Shown piece by piece: positions 36,731 to 46,539 of a stretch of DNA of 64,000 bases (its first letter is position 1; each line of letters opens with the position of its first letter). The stretch lies in NCBI RefSeq assembly GCF_000620305.1, contig NZ_KK211100.1:1180627-1244626 (forward strand), written 5' to 3'. Source of the stretch: Desulfitibacter alkalitolerans DSM 16504 (lineage in GTDB: Bacteria; Bacillota; DSM-16504; Desulfitibacterales; Desulfitibacteraceae). The notes beneath the pieces are model-generated. The model was not told the DNA's origin, made no database searches, and saw only the letters and a list, made by a program, of their open reading frames with translations. The translations under genes and the position numbers were made by a program.

Positions 36731-36922
36731 CTAACCCTTATAGTCACGTATCCTTTTCCTGAGCTGTTCATAAACATCTTGTTCTGTATACTCAACTTCA
36801 CGACCTTCATTATCAACAGCATAACTGCCGTATGTGTCTAATAATTCTTGGGCAAGCTTTTCTGGGATATATGCTCTCATATTTTCCTGGTATTCTCTTA
36901 AAAGTTTTTTGGTCAGAAACAT
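36731..36922 (-). CDS. Small accessory protein of the IS21-family element
   Basis: A 63-residue charged protein (FLTKKLLREYQENMRAYIPE ... DVYEQLRKRIRDYKG) with no known motif. ATG 36922 has a strong GGAGGAG site, and the gene follows istB by 20 nt on the same strand. IS21 elements normally carry only istA and istB, so a third expressed gene is unusual. The protein looks helical and could be a small DNA- or protein-binding factor. Confidence 0.6.
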   Translation of the reverse strand: MFLTKKLLREYQENMRAYIPEKLAQELLDTYGSYAVDNEGREVEYTEQDVYEQLRKRIRDYKG

Positions 36923-36942
36923 TACTATCTCCTCCACCTTTT

Positions 36943-37665
36943 CTATGTTAATGAAGACTCTCTCATTCGGTTACTAGGCCCTGGGAACAATAGCAGGTGG
37001 CAATGGTGCAATACTCTGTCTAGGATGGCACCAGTCATCTGTTCGTCATAAAAAACGTTTACCCATCTGGAGAATTCTATATTTGTGTTTATAATTAGTG
37101 ACTTTTTTTCATAGCACTCAGAGACCACTTCAAACAGCAGCTGTGCTCCTGTCCGATCTAATGGAACGTAGCCCCATTCATCGCAAATAAGCAGTTCTGC
37201 TTTTGATATTTGTTTCATAAATGTTGTCAAAGTCCCATTTTTCTTTGCTTCTGAAAGCTTGTTTACCAATGCCGCTGTTCTGAAGAATTTTGTTTTTATA
37301 CCCTTTTTGCAGGCCTCTACTCCAAGAGCTATTGATAAATAAGTTTTGCCGGTACCAACATTACCGTACATCACTAGGTTGGTATTGGTGTTTAGAAATT
37401 CACAGTTTTTAAGGTAATCAGGTGTTACAGCTTCAGGCAGCTTGACTTCATCAAATTTGAAGCCTTCAAATGGCTTTATTGAGTAAAATCCAGCACTCTT
37501 TAAGAGTTTATCTTTTCTGATTCTATCACGGTATTCTAGCTCTGATTTAAGCAGTTTAAGCAGGTATTCCTGGTTGCACTGGGCCTGTATTTTTTCAGAC
37601 ATCTCTGCGATATTGCGACTTAATCGTAATTCTTTACAACATGCGGCAATGTCACTAGTCAGCAT
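36943..37665 (-). CDS. istB: IS21 helper ATPase IstB
   Basis: A 240-residue AAA+ ATPase related to DnaC. Walker A is GNVGTGKTYLS near residue 104, Walker B is LLICDEWGYVPLD near 165, and IINTNIEFSRW follows. It assembles on DNA and directs IstA to target sites. It overlaps istA by 11 nt. Confidence 0.95.
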   Translation of the reverse strand: MLTSDIAACCKELRLSRNIAEMSEKIQAQCNQEYLLKLLKSELEYRDRIRKDKLLKSAGFYSIKPFEGFKFDEVKLPEAVTPDYLKNCEFLNTNTNLVMYGNVGTGKTYLSIALGVEACKKGIKTKFFRTAALVNKLSEAKKNGTLTTFMKQISKAELLICDEWGYVPLDRTGAQLLFEVVSECYEKKSLIINTNIEFSRWVNVFYDEQMTGAILDRVLHHCHLLLFPGPSNRMRESSLT

Positions 37666-39214
37666 TATTGATCACCTGCCTTTTTAAGCCTGCATCGTAA
37701 GCGGCTAAGTTAGGGGTGGAGGGGGTAAGTTCTGGTATGCTTCCTGTTACCCTTATAGGCTCAAGTTCAATGACATTTCCATGAATACGATTATGGAGGC
37801 TTAGAAGACTGTCGGTATCTGTTACTTCGTACTGTAGTGCACCCGCCACTGTTTCAACTGCGCTGTCAAACCCACTCTTTTCTGTTAGTCTAGCTATTAC
37901 CTGTAAAACTTTACCTTTATCACTTTTATTGCATCTAGCAAGGTAATTATTAATAGACTCGGGGAGCATCTGGTATATGCCTGTATATTTCAATGCCCCA
38001 GGAAAGCGAGATAGTTGAGTTAGATATGGCAGCCATTTCATACTCTGCTCTTTGTGGTTGCCGTAAAACCTTTCATGTCGAACAACTGCCCTATGGCTTT
38101 CATCCATTGGGATTACTTCATTTGCTGTGAGCCTTATTAACACCTTACTGTTAGCATATTTAGGGGATACAGAGTATTCATGTAGATTATTGTTAAGATA
38201 AAATCTACCGTATCCGTTGGTATTTACTGTTATATATTTACTAACATCTAGTGCTACTGTTGGCAATTCAAGAAGAGCCTCTCTATCTTCAGTATGTAGT
38301 TGTGCTATGGTACCTTCTTTTCTGTAATGTTCTCTAAAGGCATCGTTTTCACATTTTTGCAGCAGCTCTTTGTTAAACTCAGCTAGGCAGTTAAACCGTG
38401 GCACTGGCACTAACATGTTCCTACGATGGTACCCAACTTTGCCCTCAACGTTGCCTTTTTCATGCCCAGAATCTACGTTACAAAAGGCTGCCTCAAATCT
38501 GTAATGCTCCATGAATCTCATGAAATCATTTGTCAGGTTGCGTTCTCCGTTTTTCAGAACTTTGGTGACCATGGTGCTTGCATTGTCAAACCAAATTCTT
38601 TGGGGAACACCACCTATATGCGTAAATATGCTAATTAATCCTTCAAACAGGCATTCCTGGTTCTCTCCCTTAAATAACTGGCAGTATCCTTTGTTGCTGT
38701 ATGGGAAGGAGAGGTTTAAATACTTACCGCTGTAGATCTTGCCTTTTTCATAAAACTCTGCATCTCCAAAGTCAACTTGTGCTTCTCCTGGAATATGCTC
38801 TAGCGGTAAATATCCAGCCTGCTTACCAAATATCTCTTTTTTCTTCTGGGCTACATAGCCTGCTACTGTTCGGTAGGAACAGTTGAAGTTCTCCTTATAC
38901 TTGTCTTTGAGTCTGTCATATACCCTTTGTGAGGTATGACGCTGCTTACGCTTGGCTTTCTTATCTTCTAAAAGCCAAGAGTCTATGTGTTTTTTAAAAG
39001 GGTCAAGTTTTGGGAACTGAGCTACTGGTGATGCAGTAGGTACTTCTTTGTTCCAATCTTCTTTTTCAAGATAGTATTTTACTGTCTTACGGTCATGTCC
39101 TGTTTCTTTCGATATCTGGCTGACGTTCTTTCCTTCCTCGTGAAATAATTTTCTGATATACTTTATTTGGGTCATTGTTAGCATCCTCCAATCCCCCTCG
39201 TAATCTTTTTCCAA
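37655..39214 (-). CDS. istA: IS21 transposase IstA
   Basis: A 519-residue DDE transposase. An N-terminal helix-turn-helix (MTQIKYIRKLFHEEGKNVSQ, then TGHDRKTVKYYL) binds the ends. The catalytic core begins PGEAQVDFGDAEFYEKGK, with the second Asp in IWFDNAST and Glu in KGNVEGKVGYHRR. The frame is intact. Confidence 0.95.
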   Translation of the reverse strand: MEKDYEGDWRMLTMTQIKYIRKLFHEEGKNVSQISKETGHDRKTVKYYLEKEDWNKEVPTASPVAQFPKLDPFKKHIDSWLLEDKKAKRKQRHTSQRVYDRLKDKYKENFNCSYRTVAGYVAQKKKEIFGKQAGYLPLEHIPGEAQVDFGDAEFYEKGKIYSGKYLNLSFPYSNKGYCQLFKGENQECLFEGLISIFTHIGGVPQRIWFDNASTMVTKVLKNGERNLTNDFMRFMEHYRFEAAFCNVDSGHEKGNVEGKVGYHRRNMLVPVPRFNCLAEFNKELLQKCENDAFREHYRKEGTIAQLHTEDREALLELPTVALDVSKYITVNTNGYGRFYLNNNLHEYSVSPKYANSKVLIRLTANEVIPMDESHRAVVRHERFYGNHKEQSMKWLPYLTQLSRFPGALKYTGIYQMLPESINNYLARCNKSDKGKVLQVIARLTEKSGFDSAVETVAGALQYEVTDTDSLLSLHNRIHGNVIELEPIRVTGSIPELTPSTPNLAAYDAGLKRQVINNAD

Positions 39215-39335
39215 TTACAAGGGTACTATTTTGGTGTGGTGCCTTCAATGGCCTTTTGCAATAATGGGGAATTTATTGTTGCAAAAGTGGGGAATTCCTT
39301 TTGCAACTTTGTCCAATTCTATTATGCAATAAATA

Positions 39336-39555
39336 CCTGATTGTTAGCATAAGCAAACCCTTTGTTAGTATCATTTGTTATAATTTCGATGTTAGGAATA
39401 TGAGCCAAATGTTCATAAACCTGTTTCTCTATGGTGCTGTTGCTTATTATTAGAACTCTATAGTTTATGTTATTGAATGATAAGGCCTTTATACACTTCA
39501 ATAACCAAGAGTCTTGATTATAATTTACTATTATAACTGTTATATGATAAGTCAT
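39336..39555 (-). pseudogene. Family 2 glycosyltransferase, N-terminal part
   Basis: ATG 39555 follows AGAGGTT and opens YHITVIIVNYNQDSWLLKCI, the nucleotide-sugar-binding start of GT2 enzymes, ending NKGFAYANNQ at the insertion. The frame runs 14 nt into the IS and stops at 39322. It belongs with 35695-36443. Confidence 0.9.
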
Positions 39556-39589
39556 GATAACCTCTTGTTACTTTAAATTTTTAACCCAA

Positions 39590-42500
39590 TTAACAATTAT
39601 AGAGAGCACTACCATATAAAGAGTATGTGTTATTGAATATTAATCTATATTTAACCCTATCTAAAAAGGAATTTTTAACAGCATATTCATAGATTGATAA
39701 AATCTCATTATTTGATACATTGCTATATTTAAATTTAACAATGAATTCCTTATTCTGAGAATTTGATATTGGTTCAAAGCATAGTTCAACTTCCTGGTTA
39801 TCAACCAAGCTTTCAGTATTCATCTCAACACGGCGTAATACAACATTGGGTTTGTTTGGTGATGATAATTCCATTGACAAAACCCCTTTACAATGAAACC
39901 CATGGGTTCCAATCATTATCTTTAAACCACACAAGCTATCATGTTTTGCTATAATATTATATATCCGACCATTTGTTATAGGTGGGCTACCACAAAGAAT
40001 GGTTTTAGACTTATATATATTAGGGATCATACTCTCCTTTAAATAATGATTTTTGTTTTTCAATTGGTTTGCTTGAAGTTTTATAGCTGGGGAAATGGTG
40101 TTAGGCACATAGGACTTTTCTGACTGAAGACCTTTACGTGACTGTTCAAAAGCCTCATTGTAAATATTTAATAATTCACTTGCAACAAAGGAGCTTGTCC
40201 CTATCATTTTTATAGTCTTATGTGCATTTTCTGCCATTTGTATTCTATCAGTAGATTCCATTAGTATAACCTTTTCAATTGCTTCAGCTATGGATAAAGC
40301 ATCACTACCTTTGGCTATTATCCCATTGTAGTAATCCTTGACAATTTCTTTTATACCACCCACTTTTGTAGAAACGACCATTACTCCTGCCGCCATGGCT
40401 TGTAATACTGTTTGTGGCATTGATTCATCTAAAGAGCAACACAGCAAAATATCTGAAGTTTGGTAGTATATTTTTGGCTGGTTTGTAAATCCATGGACCC
40501 TAACGCAGGTATTTAGATGCTTATCAATAACAGCCTGTTTACACAAACTTACATATTCTTGGCACAAATTATCATATCCTATAATATTTAATTCAATTTT
40601 ATAACCTTTTTGGGTTAATAAGTTTACAGCTATAATTGCATTGAGTTGGTTTTTCCTTTCTTGTATGGTTCCTGATACCAGTACATTTATCTTGTTTTTT
40701 AGATTTCTTTGACGATGAGTATTACTCTTATACATTTCAAAGTATATATCATCAACAGGACACACAATCCTTTTTGCGGGTATTTTTAACCTCTCACTCC
40801 ACTTTCTTGCATAAAATAAAGATGAGGAATGGATAATGTCTATTAACCTGCTTTTATATGGATAGTCTTCGCTAACTTGAGATTGATAGAACTGATGCAA
40901 TGTTGCCACATGAGGTATGTTAGCTTGTTTACTGGCTAAGCCTACTGCTGGAATTACTGTAACTGAATGAATTAAGCCAACATTGTTATTCAGAATCCAT
41001 TGTGTAATAGCGTCTGAATCTTCTATATCTTTTTTTGTAGGCATAATTAAGTTAACACTAGGATCATATTCATGAAATGTAATATCCAAGCCATATTTAG
41101 CAACCATTTTTTGTAGTTCATCTACATGTTTATTTTTAGAGGGAAGGCATAAAATAATTTTAAATCCATGCTTTTTAAGTATTAAGGCATGTTTTAACAA
41201 ATGTAATGTAGCTCCACCAAGATAGGACTCATGAAAAAAATATGCTATCTGTTTTTCTTTTAATCTAGCATGTAATACTCCGGCTTCAAGTGCTGAAATT
41301 AGATTACATACCTGAGATTCTGTTGAAAAGTTAGTCAGTATAAAAGCCTTAGCATTATTAAATAATTCTTGTCTACTAGCAGGCTCAAGATTAATTGCTT
41401 CATCAATAGTTTTATACCATTCGTCATTGGTATTGTTGACTTTTAAACACATGTTTTCTGGAATGGAATTATACGGCTTAACATTAGAAAAAATCCCAAC
41501 GGCTCCTGCAACAGTACCCTCAAGAAATTTCACAGGGCTTTTACTCAGTGAAGCGTCTTTGTCACCCTTCAAAGGACATATATGATAATGGAATGAACTC
41601 TCATATAGTTTTCTTAAATAGTAATCATAGCTATGGGTAAACTCCTCATAAATCACAGGGCAGTTTAACTCTCCAAATTCGTGTGGATTAATTCCCCAAA
41701 AATGAAGTTCTATTCTCTTAGAGTATTTTTTGGATATCTCCTGTAGGACTGGCCAAAGTTCTTTTAATTCTTGCGTTCTAACAGGCCCAGAAAAAATTGC
41801 TATTTTTACCACATCAAAATTATCTATTTCCTTACAAGTATCCAAGTACTCTCCTGGTATATTAGTCCTAAGTTCTATTACTTTTGCATTGTATCTTTGA
41901 CAGTCATCTGTAATTATTGAATTGTAACTAATAACAAGGTCACTTTCTTCTACCTGTTGCTTCAAATTCCTAAAACCCTCAGTAGCTGGGGCTATATAAG
42001 AAAACTCAGTTCCCAACTCATGAAACTTAAACATATTATCATCCATCAAATATATAGCTGGTTTATTGAAACTTTTGTTCTTGTGTAGAGTTTGTAAGGA
42101 TATTTGCCCAATAGTTCTATATAAAATTAAGATATCATAATCATCCAATTCTAAAGCCGATAAGGATGCCTCGTTAATATAGAAGGATTTGTAAGGGAAT
42201 CCCTTTATACGCTGTATGAAGTTTTTTATGGTAACATCAATAGATGTTGAAAAATCACTTTTTGTTACCGCTATTGTTTTTCTCTCAATTCTTGAGAGAC
42301 TGGAAGTATAAGTGTCTATATCTTTTATATAATACGGCACTAAATTTCTATAAGGAATAATTTCATATCTTTTAAGATAGTCCTTTTCAATACTGTTAAA
42401 ATAACGAAAATAAATTTCAACATTATCTACCTCATACTGATTAATTTGAGCTTCACTTAAATGTGCTTCTCTGGGTATCTCTAGATATTTGCGAATATAC

Positions 42501-43228
42501 GACAGTTTATAGTCAACCTCTACACCTAAGGAACTCTGCTCTCCAGCATATACGTTAGTTACTACCTTATCAATCCAGTAAAATGGCACGTGTTTTGCCA
42601 TCCTTAACCACAGATCATAATCACTATATCTTCTTATTAAAACATGTGGATCATACAATCCACATCTATTAAAGATTTCTTTATTATGCATTACTGAATT
42701 ATTTGCTATATAGTTTCCATTCATCAACAATCCATAGTTAAAGCTTTTTCCAAGATAACTATGTTTAATACTGCCATCAGGGCTCTTAATTTCAATGGAA
42801 CAAGTTCCATAAACCAGGCAGGGCTTGTACTGTTTATTAATATAATCATAAAGTATTTCTAAACACTCAGACAAATACTCATCATCATCAAATTGATAAC
42901 TAATATATTTGCCCCTGGCAATTAAAATACCTTCATTAACACGTAATGCAGGTAATCCACTGTTTAGATTATGGCGAATAATTACAATCCTATTGTCCTT
43001 TTCCTGATACTCTTTCAATATATTAAATGTACCATCCTTTGAACCATCATCAATAATAATAAATTCAAAGTCATGAAATGTTTGTTTCAATACGCTTTCG
43101 ATAGCTCTTCTCAAGGAAATCTCGCCTCTACAGTAGGTAGGCATGATAACACTAACCTGTGGATTAGAAATTTCATCATGCCTTCTAATAATTTTCTGAT
43201 CCTCAAGAAATCTGCTAACTGATAACAT
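39590..43228 (-). CDS. Multi-domain glycosyltransferase (GT2 + GT-B-like + GT4 + C-terminal domain)
   Basis: A 1212-residue protein with four parts. Residues about 25-260 are a GT2 domain (VSVIMPTYCRGEISLRRAIE, IIDDGSKDGTF, YQFDDDEY). Residues about 330-665 are a GT-B-like domain (IAIFSGPVRTQELKEL, SPVKFLEGTVAGAVGIFSNV) similar to the separate protein at 46540-47703. Residues about 675-1050 are a GT4 domain (VLVSGTIQERKNQLNAI, DILLCCSLDESMPQTVLQAM). Residues about 1085-1212 match the C-terminal domain of the methyltransferase protein next door. One chain could add two or three sugars to the repeat unit. GGGGGAGG precedes the ATG. Confidence 0.88.
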   Translation of the reverse strand: MLSVSRFLEDQKIIRRHDEISNPQVSVIMPTYCRGEISLRRAIESVLKQTFHDFEFIIIDDGSKDGTFNILKEYQEKDNRIVIIRHNLNSGLPALRVNEGILIARGKYISYQFDDDEYLSECLEILYDYINKQYKPCLVYGTCSIEIKSPDGSIKHSYLGKSFNYGLLMNGNYIANNSVMHNKEIFNRCGLYDPHVLIRRYSDYDLWLRMAKHVPFYWIDKVVTNVYAGEQSSLGVEVDYKLSYIRKYLEIPREAHLSEAQINQYEVDNVEIYFRYFNSIEKDYLKRYEIIPYRNLVPYYIKDIDTYTSSLSRIERKTIAVTKSDFSTSIDVTIKNFIQRIKGFPYKSFYINEASLSALELDDYDILILYRTIGQISLQTLHKNKSFNKPAIYLMDDNMFKFHELGTEFSYIAPATEGFRNLKQQVEESDLVISYNSIITDDCQRYNAKVIELRTNIPGEYLDTCKEIDNFDVVKIAIFSGPVRTQELKELWPVLQEISKKYSKRIELHFWGINPHEFGELNCPVIYEEFTHSYDYYLRKLYESSFHYHICPLKGDKDASLSKSPVKFLEGTVAGAVGIFSNVKPYNSIPENMCLKVNNTNDEWYKTIDEAINLEPASRQELFNNAKAFILTNFSTESQVCNLISALEAGVLHARLKEKQIAYFFHESYLGGATLHLLKHALILKKHGFKIILCLPSKNKHVDELQKMVAKYGLDITFHEYDPSVNLIMPTKKDIEDSDAITQWILNNNVGLIHSVTVIPAVGLASKQANIPHVATLHQFYQSQVSEDYPYKSRLIDIIHSSSLFYARKWSERLKIPAKRIVCPVDDIYFEMYKSNTHRQRNLKNKINVLVSGTIQERKNQLNAIIAVNLLTQKGYKIELNIIGYDNLCQEYVSLCKQAVIDKHLNTCVRVHGFTNQPKIYYQTSDILLCCSLDESMPQTVLQAMAAGVMVVSTKVGGIKEIVKDYYNGIIAKGSDALSIAEAIEKVILMESTDRIQMAENAHKTIKMIGTSSFVASELLNIYNEAFEQSRKGLQSEKSYVPNTISPAIKLQANQLKNKNHYLKESMIPNIYKSKTILCGSPPITNGRIYNIIAKHDSLCGLKIMIGTHGFHCKGVLSMELSSPNKPNVVLRRVEMNTESLVDNQEVELCFEPISNSQNKEFIVKFKYSNVSNNEILSIYEYAVKNSFLDRVKYRLIFNNTYSLYGSALYNC

Positions 43229-43267
43229 TAATCCTCCCCCTTATCGATTTAGACTATAATGACAATA

Positions 43268-44914
43268 TTACAAAGCATAAGAAAGTTTCCCAAAAAACTG
43301 CACATCCCTTTTCACTCCAAACATATTAAGTTTTTGCCATTCATATATGCTTACTCCAGCTTTTTCTATGTTCTTTAAGCCAACAAATCTTACTATAAAA
43401 CTATTGTTATTAGATTGCTTGATAGGTTCGAAGTTGATTACTGAAACATTATTGTGTTTAATGTTTTCAGTTTTTAAGAAGACTGTTCTAAGAATTGATT
43501 TACCATCAGCAGATAATACTTCGAAACCTAAAACAACTCCCTGGATACTATCGTTAATACAACTTAATGCTACTTCAACTTTATTCCAACCATCTCTTTC
43601 ACAATAGACATTATAATATAAGATTTCATCAGTAGTAATCGGTGATGAAAAACCTAGAATATATCTGTTTAGTGACTTTGTGTTGCTAAGTATACTGGAG
43701 TCAAGTAGAGGTTTACAATCTTTATTTATTAGTTGTGTAAGATCTCTGCTTTCTTTTTTGATTAAATATCTTAATACATTCATTAATCTATATGCTTTGG
43801 TCTTTTTTAATAAATTATTTTCATGTAGAAGTTCCTCAATTATAATGTTTTTTTGCAATATAACCTTTTTTAACATTTTAGTATTATTCGATAAACTATT
43901 CTGCACATGAATATATTCTTTTTCAAGTTGTTCCTTTTGTCTATAAATCTCATTCTTTTCTTGAATTTTTTTTGAAACCTCTGTTTCTTTTTCCGTAAGT
44001 AAACTTTCTAAGTTGTGCTTAAATTGAATGGACATTTTTTCTTTTTCATCTTTATATTTTTTTAATTCTTCTTTTAATTTTTGTATGTCTTCTTCTTTAT
44101 TTCTTAATTCTTTCCTTAAATCACTTTTGGTCTCCTTATCATTATGTTGCATTTCCTTTACAATTTTCTCCTGAAAAATTAGTCTATAATCTGTTAATTC
44201 TTTTTTCACTGCCATTAATTCATTTTGCCAGCTTGTTTTGTCCTTTTCATATAAAGACATTAAATCCTGATACTTTTCAACATATCTTCTTATTGTTACA
44301 TGATTTGGTTCCTCTAGCTTGAGAAAAAGTTTCATTTTTTCAATTTCTTCAACTGATGTAGGCCTTTTAATTACTAAGAGGTGATACATTATTTCATCAA
44401 CAACATTAATTCTACTTCTACGAAGCTCACTTTTTTCAATTTCCGACAACATTCTATATTCTGGAAAATAAAAGTATTCAATAGATAGGCATCTAAAGTC
44501 TATTTTTAAATTACTGTTATCACTCTCTCCCAGACCCCAACTAGCAGAGCTAGGAAATTTATAGTCCTCTTTTGGTATTAGATAGTTGTTATTTGAAGTA
44601 AAAAACCTTGGAGTATGTTCATTAAATGCTTGTTTGTGGTAAGGATTAGCCATATTTAACGATGTATTAAAATAAGGTGCCACTATACAGACAATGGCCA
44701 TATGCTTGCATACTCTATATATTTCTTCCATTGTTTTCATTAAATCATCAACATGCTCTAAAGAATGGGAAGCTATAACGTAATCTACAACATCATTTTC
44801 TAAAGGAATGCCTTTGTTAATATCTGCTACAATATCTACCCCTGGAATATCTATTCTGTCGATTCCTATATAACCTGGTTGTCTTCTTTTTCCAGAACCC
44901 AAGTCAATTTTCAT
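43268..44914 (-). CDS. Methyltransferase-coiled-coil protein with C-terminal beta-type domain
   Basis: About 548 residues. The first 190 are a SAM-dependent methyltransferase (KIDLGSGKRRQPGYIGID, ASHSLEHVDDLMKTMEEIYR). Residues about 205-360 form a long charged coiled coil (KSDLRKELRNKEEDIQKLKE). The last 130 (GFSSPITTDEILYYNVYCE ... NFEPIKQSNNNSFIVRF) form a domain shared with the 1212-residue glycosyltransferase. Methyltransferase plus coiled coil recalls WbdD, which caps and measures O-antigen chains. ATG 44914 fits the family start best; starts at 44926 and 44944 (TTG) are possible. Confidence 0.8.
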   Translation of the reverse strand: MKIDLGSGKRRQPGYIGIDRIDIPGVDIVADINKGIPLENDVVDYVIASHSLEHVDDLMKTMEEIYRVCKHMAIVCIVAPYFNTSLNMANPYHKQAFNEHTPRFFTSNNNYLIPKEDYKFPSSASWGLGESDNSNLKIDFRCLSIEYFYFPEYRMLSEIEKSELRRSRINVVDEIMYHLLVIKRPTSVEEIEKMKLFLKLEEPNHVTIRRYVEKYQDLMSLYEKDKTSWQNELMAVKKELTDYRLIFQEKIVKEMQHNDKETKSDLRKELRNKEEDIQKLKEELKKYKDEKEKMSIQFKHNLESLLTEKETEVSKKIQEKNEIYRQKEQLEKEYIHVQNSLSNNTKMLKKVILQKNIIIEELLHENNLLKKTKAYRLMNVLRYLIKKESRDLTQLINKDCKPLLDSSILSNTKSLNRYILGFSSPITTDEILYYNVYCERDGWNKVEVALSCINDSIQGVVLGFEVLSADGKSILRTVFLKTENIKHNNVSVINFEPIKQSNNNSFIVRFVGLKNIEKAGVSIYEWQKLNMFGVKRDVQFFGKLSYAL

Positions 44915-44987
44915 ATATATAACCATTCCTTTCGCTTCGCTCAAGGCACAAAATGTAATGCAAGAATTCTTTCAGACTTCATCTCTC

Positions 44988-45719
44988 CTATTTATAAACA
45001 AAATAACATTTAGATACCTCTTCAGGGGTTCCGCTCATTTTAATGCTTCCAGCATCTAGCCATATACATTTATTACAAAAATCTTTCAAAGAAGTCATAC
45101 TATGGGTTACAAATACTAAAATTTTTACCCTATCCATTAGACTATTAATTCTTTGTTTTGCTTTGTCTAAAAACCTTGCATCACCTGCACCTACTACTTC
45201 ATCTAGTAAAAGAATATCTGGCTCTATAGCAGTAGAAATGGAAAAAGCAAGCCTCATAAACATACCAGAAGAATAGTATTTAACAGGAACATTTAAATGG
45301 TCTCCTAATTCGCTAAATTTAGCAATCTCTGACATTTTAGCTTTAATACTTTTAGGTGTTTCACCTAACATTAATCCCCTTAAATATATATTATCCCATC
45401 CATTTGCTTCCATTTCAAATCCAGTTGCTAGTTCAAACAAGCTGGCTATTCTACCTTCAACATATAACTCTCCCGATGTAGGGGGATATATACCAGCTAT
45501 TACTTTGAGAAGTGAACTTTTTCCTGCTCCATTGTATCCAATAATACCTAGCTTATCACCATCTTTAATACTAAGGCTAATATCTCTAAGTGCATGAATA
45601 CGTTGAGGTCTACTCAAGTGGTTTTTTAAGCTCTTGTTTGGAACAAATATATCCTTAAACCTTTTCTCATTATTAATATCATACATTAAGTTTAAGTTAA
45701 TTAGTTGTATTATACTCAT
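44988..45719 (-). CDS. Polysaccharide ABC exporter, ATPase (Wzt-like)
   Basis: A 243-residue ATPase: Walker A GYNGAGKSSLLKVIAGI near residue 58, signature YYSSGMFMRLAFSISTAIEP, and DILLLDEVVGAGDARF. It matches the TagH/Wzt/KpsT group that drives export of lipid-linked polysaccharide. It ends soon after the nucleotide-binding domain, so the C-terminal carbohydrate-binding domain found in some Wzt proteins is absent. The permease gene lies 14 nt upstream. Confidence 0.93.
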   Translation of the reverse strand: MSIIQLINLNLMYDINNEKRFKDIFVPNKSLKNHLSRPQRIHALRDISLSIKDGDKLGIIGYNGAGKSSLLKVIAGIYPPTSGELYVEGRIASLFELATGFEMEANGWDNIYLRGLMLGETPKSIKAKMSEIAKFSELGDHLNVPVKYYSSGMFMRLAFSISTAIEPDILLLDEVVGAGDARFLDKAKQRINSLMDRVKILVFVTHSMTSLKDFCNKCIWLDAGSIKMSGTPEEVSKCYFVYK

Positions 45720-45733
45720 TGTTCACCTATAAC

Positions 45734-46513
45734 CTATAATTTAAAAGTAATTTTTCTGCCGATTCTTATAGTAAATAACACAGATGCACACGCAAGTAAC
45801 AAGGTAATTCCTAGTGCAATCGTCCATACATGAAAGTCTGTAACCATTTCACCTAGCAATGGTCTTCTAATAATCTCTAACATATAGTAAATCGGATTAA
45901 GTTGATATATAATGCCATAGTTTTTTTCAGCAAGAATGTCAGGTTTCCATACAATTGGGGTTACATAAAAAAAACCTTGTATTATCAGTCCTTGAAGTGG
46001 GGCATAATCCCGTATATGTGTATTAATTAATGCTGCCAATGTTGCTAAAGAAATACCAAATACTAACCATATAATAAGGGCAGGAACTACCATAAGCATA
46101 AAATAATTAAAATTCTCTGGGCTTATAAATAAATATACAATAAAAAATGCACCCAAACCAAATAACAGATTTGTAAATTCCACAAGTGCTGTCCTAATTG
46201 GAAAAATCTCAATTGGTGTCTGTGTCTGCTTAATATAACCTTGCGCAGAAATAAATGAAGTTGTTCCTCCTTGTGCACATGCTGAAATATACAACCATGG
46301 GATTAATCCTGAAAACAAATAAGGTACAAAGACTTTCATTGATATGCCCCATAATAAAGAGAAAACAGTTCCAATTATTGCTACCAAACCTAATGGGGTA
46401 ACTAATGACCAAGCTATACCAAGTATAGTACCACGATATCTATTTTTAAGGTCTCTACTCACCAAACTAAACAGTATGTATCTACCATTATATATATTTT
46501 TAAAATATCTCAA
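45734..46513 (-). CDS. Polysaccharide ABC exporter, permease (Wzm-like)
   Basis: A 259-residue membrane protein of the ABC-2 type with six hydrophobic segments. Family sequence includes SLVSRDLKNRYRGTILGIAW at the N-terminus and NPIYYMLEIIRRPLLG near residue 205. Together with the ATPase it moves the undecaprenyl-linked glycan across the membrane. Confidence 0.92.
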   Translation of the reverse strand: MRYFKNIYNGRYILFSLVSRDLKNRYRGTILGIAWSLVTPLGLVAIIGTVFSLLWGISMKVFVPYLFSGLIPWLYISACAQGGTTSFISAQGYIKQTQTPIEIFPIRTALVEFTNLLFGLGAFFIVYLFISPENFNYFMLMVVPALIIWLVFGISLATLAALINTHIRDYAPLQGLIIQGFFYVTPIVWKPDILAEKNYGIIYQLNPIYYMLEIIRRPLLGEMVTDFHVWTIALGITLLLACASVLFTIRIGRKITFKL

Positions 46514-46539
46514 GAGTTTCCAGCCTCTCCGTGATAATA

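Larger units (their letters stand above)
36444..39335 (-). mobile_element. IS21-family insertion sequence, 2892 bp
   Basis: Flanked by the 6-bp direct repeat CCTGAT (36438-36443 and 39336-39341), within the 4-8 bp known for IS21. The ends are related: TGTTTTTTGCAAGTGAAAATT at the left (given here as 20 bases TGTTTTTTGCAAGTGAAAAT) and TATTTATTGCATAATAGAAT when the right end is reversed. Further GCAAAAG/GGGGAATT subterminal repeats occur at both ends. It carries istA, istB and a third small gene. Confidence 0.88.
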
